A DNA stretch of 64,000 nucleotides, from the NCBI RefSeq assembly GCF_001613145.1, contig NZ_BDBU01000002.1, positions 186,001 to 250,000 on the forward strand, written 5' to 3'. Positions 61,594-64,000 of the stretch are shown here, piece by piece. The notes beneath the pieces are model-generated. The model made no database searches. It was not told where the DNA came from and saw nothing but the letters and a program-made list of their open reading frames with translations. Source of the DNA: Nocardia jejuensis NBRC 103114. GTDB taxonomy: Bacteria > Actinomycetota > Actinomycetes > Mycobacteriales > Mycobacteriaceae. The first letter of the stretch is position 1. Every line of letters begins with the position of its first letter. The translations under genes and the position numbers were made by a program.

Positions 61594-62787
61594 ATGCCCA
61601 TTGTGGTTTTTGTGCTGGCTGTTGCGGTTTTCGCGCAGGGCACGTCTGAGTTCATGGTGTCGGGACTACTGGAGCAGATCGCGGCAGATGTCGGGGTGTC
61701 GCTCGGTGTCGCTGGTTTGCTGACCTCGCTGTTCGCGGCTGGCATGGTGTTGGGGGCGCCGGTGATGGCGATGGTCGCGGGCCGGTTACCCGTCAGGTAT
61801 TCGGTCACAGCGTTTTTGGCGCTGTTCTGCCTCGCGCATGTCGTCGGTGCCGCGGCGACCGGGTTTGCGGTGCTGTTGGTGACTCGCGTCGTCGCGGCGG
61901 TCGCCAATGCCGGGTTCTTGGCGATCGTGCTGGCCGCGTTGCCGAGGTTGGTGGGCCCGGCGGCGCTCGGCCGCGCGACCTCGGTGGTGGTGTCCGGTGT
62001 GACGGTGGCCTGCATCGCCGGTGTTCCCGCGGGCACCTTGCTGGGGCAGGTATGGGGGTGGCGTTCGGCGTTCTGGGCCGTTGCTGTCATCAGCGCGGCA
62101 GCGCTGGTGCCGGTGTGGATTATTCTCAATGGTGAAGTGCGCGAGGGCGATACGTCGGACGGGCAGGCACGGCCGATGCGGCGCGAATGGCTGGTGCTGC
62201 GGCGGCGGTCGGTTCTGATCGCCGTCGTGGCCGGGATCCTGGTCAACGCGGCGACTTTCGCCGGTTTCACCTATCTCGGTGCCATCACGACCGGCATCGC
62301 TGGTGGTGATCGGTGGGTTCCGGTGGTGCTGGCCTTGTTCGGTGTCGGGTCGTTTCTCGGAGTGATGGTCACCGGTCGTTACAGCGACCGTCATCAGCGG
62401 CGGATCATCGTCGCCGGAACGGTTTTACTCGTCGGGGTCTGGCTGCTGGCCGCGGTGACCGCGCAGGCGTTGATCGGGGTGTTGGTCATGTCGGTGGTGG
62501 CGGGTGCGGTCGCGTTCGGTGTGGGTTCGACGCTGATCGCGTCGATCGTGCAGACCACCACACCGGTTGCTCCGCGGATCGCCGGCGCGTTGGCGACCAC
62601 CGCCTTGAACATCGGTGCCGTTCTCGGCCCTGTCACCGCCGGTACGCTGATCGACCGCACCGATCACCCGACTACGGCGTTGTGGTGCAGCGCCGCCTTC
62701 ACCACCGCGGCGGTGGGTGTCGTGGTGCTGGGTCGGCGTCGGCGCGTCATGAGCCCGATCGAGCAGGTGCGCGCCAATGCACGCTGA
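61594..62787 (+). CDS. MFS efflux transporter, Cmx/CmrA-like
   Basis: A 397-residue, 12-helix transporter of the arabinose-efflux/Cmx group. FAQGTSEFMVSGLLEQIA at the start, SVTAFLALFCLAHVVGA, NAGFLAIVLAALPRLVG and FGVGSFLGVMVTGRYSD closely follow the Cmx chloramphenicol exporters of corynebacteria. The drug range of this protein is not known. It lies in an accessory stretch; the codon use is slightly less GC-biased than in the stress island. An IS481-type fragment overlaps its 3' end by 11 bp. Confidence 0.88.
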   Translation: MPIVVFVLAVAVFAQGTSEFMVSGLLEQIAADVGVSLGVAGLLTSLFAAGMVLGAPVMAMVAGRLPVRYSVTAFLALFCLAHVVGAAATGFAVLLVTRVVAAVANAGFLAIVLAALPRLVGPAALGRATSVVVSGVTVACIAGVPAGTLLGQVWGWRSAFWAVAVISAAALVPVWIILNGEVREGDTSDGQARPMRREWLVLRRRSVLIAVVAGILVNAATFAGFTYLGAITTGIAGGDRWVPVVLALFGVGSFLGVMVTGRYSDRHQRRIIVAGTVLLVGVWLLAAVTAQALIGVLVMSVVAGAVAFGVGSTLIASIVQTTTPVAPRIAGALATTALNIGAVLGPVTAGTLIDRTDHPTTALWCSAAFTTAAVGVVVLGRRRRVMSPIEQVRANAR

Positions 62788-63052
62788 CGCTCCGTTGTCG
62801 GTGGAAGGTCGGCGACGATTGGTCCAGCGGTGCCAGGGCCGCCCGATGGCTCACGTCGCCGTCGAGATGGGGATCTCCGCGCCAGTGTGCAAGCAAGTGG
62901 GTCAACCGATTTCGCCGATGCTGTGGTGGGTTTTCGTCGGCATCAGTGTCGTATTCCGAGCGCGAGCGTTGTTCGCCGCCCACGGCATCGACCGAATCGA
63001 ACGGATCGTCACGGACAACGGGTCTTGTTACCGGGCATCTCAGCGCCACTAG
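62777..63052 (+). pseudogene. IS481-type transposase remnant with internal deletion
   Basis: A 91-codon frame. Residues 1-44 match the N-terminal HTH start of IS481 transposases (ADAPLSVEGRRRLVQRCQ, AVEMGISAPVCKQV). After an unrelated-looking joint (PMLWWVFVGISVVF) the frame resumes with ALFAAHGIDRIERIVTDNGSCYR, the second-Asp region of the DDE catalytic core. About 120 residues between are missing and the third acidic residue is lost. No terminal repeats were found. A dead relic of a mobile element. Confidence 0.8.
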
Positions 63053-63063
63053 GGTTGGCGGCC

Positions 63064-63801
63064 GTGGGTAACCATTTCAGCGCGGACGCGATCGGTCTGG
63101 ACGTTTATATGAACAATGGCAGCACCGATGTGTTCTGCGATGTTCTGGCACTGGCGGGTTCTTCGGTGGCCCGGACGGTATGGCAGCAGAACCTGGTGCT
63201 GCATTTCTGCGACCTGGTGCGATATGCCATTGGAATGGGCGGGTTCGACCTGGCCGAACTTCCGTGGACACGGGACCACCAAGCCGAGCAAGACTTCTTC
63301 GTCGTCTTGCTCGACCGCGCGATCCACCGGACCGGTTGGGAGAAACTGCATTACACCCCGTCGGCTGACTACAATCTCGGCGCTTTCATGCGGATGCTCA
63401 CCACGTTTCGCGCCAGTCCGACGATCGACTCTCCCATGGGTGACTGGACCGTTGTGCCGAAACCGTATCTCGTCGAAATGTGCTTCCGGCACATGGTCTT
63501 TCAGGGTGAGGCGGGATGCCGTCTGTGCGACCCGTCGATTCAACCCACCGACGCCCCATTCGTCTGGGATATGACCAGTACCTACACCGCGGATGGAACG
63601 ATCAATGGCGAGACCGTCGACCGTCGGATATGGGAGATCCCTGACGAACTGATCCCCCGAATCCTCGCAGTCGCAGGCAATCCGGAGCCGCGTGCGGTGG
63701 GGATACGGATAGAGCAACCACACCTCGACCCGGTCTCCACGATCATCGGCAAGCCGCTCGAGCCCCACGCCCGCCATTGGCTGGGCAAGGCTGTCACCTG
63801 A
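63064..63801 (+). CDS. Hypothetical protein, 245 residues
   Basis: Not recognised. A soluble alpha/beta protein; GNHFSADAIGLDVYMNNGST is followed by a helix-rich middle (WQQNLVLHFCDLVRYAIGM, DHQAEQDFFVVLLDRAIHR) and a Cys pair in CRLCDPSIQP. The GTG at 63064 follows the transposase relic directly; TTG 63055 is possible. The gene start may have been cut or replaced by the insertion event. Confidence 0.55.
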   Translation: MGNHFSADAIGLDVYMNNGSTDVFCDVLALAGSSVARTVWQQNLVLHFCDLVRYAIGMGGFDLAELPWTRDHQAEQDFFVVLLDRAIHRTGWEKLHYTPSADYNLGAFMRMLTTFRASPTIDSPMGDWTVVPKPYLVEMCFRHMVFQGEAGCRLCDPSIQPTDAPFVWDMTSTYTADGTINGETVDRRIWEIPDELIPRILAVAGNPEPRAVGIRIEQPHLDPVSTIIGKPLEPHARHWLGKAVT

Positions 63802-63871
63802 GCACCGGACCCACACGATTTCTCCACACTCGGTGACCGAATCGGACACAACCGGTCGATACAGTGACCGC

Positions 63872-64000
63872 GTGTTCGCTGGTGAAACATCGCGGAATCG
63901 GTTGAACCGTCTCGCGTACATAATGCAAGTCGTCGCCGTCGTCGCGCTGGCAGTGGCGTGGATGGCGATCGGGCGCGGACTGTTCTCGGAATCGGGAGTA
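63872..64000 (+). CDS. Membrane protein (3' end outside window)
   Basis: The first 43 residues of a protein that continues past the window. After a short polar start (VFAGETSRNRLNRLAY) there is one membrane helix (VVAVVALAVAWMAIGRGLF). The GTG at 63872 is the likely start; the GTG at 63864 leads to an early stop in another frame. No family can be named. Confidence 0.5.
   Translation, partial: MFAGETSRNRLNRLAYIMQVVAVVALAVAWMAIGRGLFSESGV

Noticed and set aside
61467-61649. Leader peptide of the Cmx-like gene
   Set aside because: The frame overlaps the efflux start in another phase and has no attenuation-type hairpins.

Overview
The window is chromosomal DNA from a high-GC actinomycete of the order Mycobacteriales. 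Nocardia or a close relative is the best guess (inference), based on a SigF / UsfX-type anti-sigma system, an antigen-85-like secreted esterase, a Ddn-like F420 oxidoreductase, a DUF6131 mini-protein and frequent GTG starts. No rRNA, tRNA or CRISPR array was seen. Both ends cut genes.

Layout. 1-10.6 kb: end of a serine hydrolase, a large nSTAND-WD40 protein, a DUF998 / MarR / membrane-protein operon with a double palindromic operator, a ferritin-like stress protein, a desaturase and a small antitoxin-like protein. 10.8-18.1 kb: a DHA2 exporter divergent from its LysR regulator, a cytoplasmic subtilase followed by a small protein resembling the subtilase's own N-terminal domain, a luciferase-like monooxygenase, a second LysR regulator and a class A beta-lactamase-like protein. 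18.4-26.5 kb: a compact general-stress control island with SigF, two UsfX-like anti-sigma factors, two colinear STAS antagonists, a PP2C phosphatase with receiver domain, a CHASE3/HAMP histidine kinase, a stand-alone receiver and a MEDS-ATPase. Several SigF-type promoters (GTTT, 14-15 nt, GGGTA-like) lie here and at the ferritin-like gene. 26.6-36.6 kb: an antiporter, a LuxE/LuxC-like acyl reductase pair, hydrolases, GlxA/DJ-1 family genes and an Ag85-like esterase.

36.7-45.2 kb: an eight-gene operon nuoA-(NuoB/D-like)-H-J-K-L-M-N. It encodes only the membrane arm of a complex I-like machine. The NADH and Fe-S modules are absent, the B/D-like protein has no cluster cysteines and carries a 28-histidine linker, NuoH lacks the acidic quinone loop, and key glutamates appear changed in NuoM and NuoN. 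A KhtT-like regulator of cation/proton antiport is divergent from it. This is the strongest candidate for an unusual system.

45.9-56.1 kb: uppP, a PucR-type regulator, a secreted beta-propeller, a Thr/Pro-rich membrane protein with a lytic transglycosylase, an alkylsulfatase-like protein with altered zinc ligands followed by an in-frame decayed second C-terminal domain, and a GH15 enzyme. 56.1-64 kb looks accessory: a frameshifted hydrolase with its ArsR regulator, a Ddn-like enzyme, an ankyrin protein, orphan hypotheticals, a Cmx-like efflux pump and an internally deleted IS481-type transposase.
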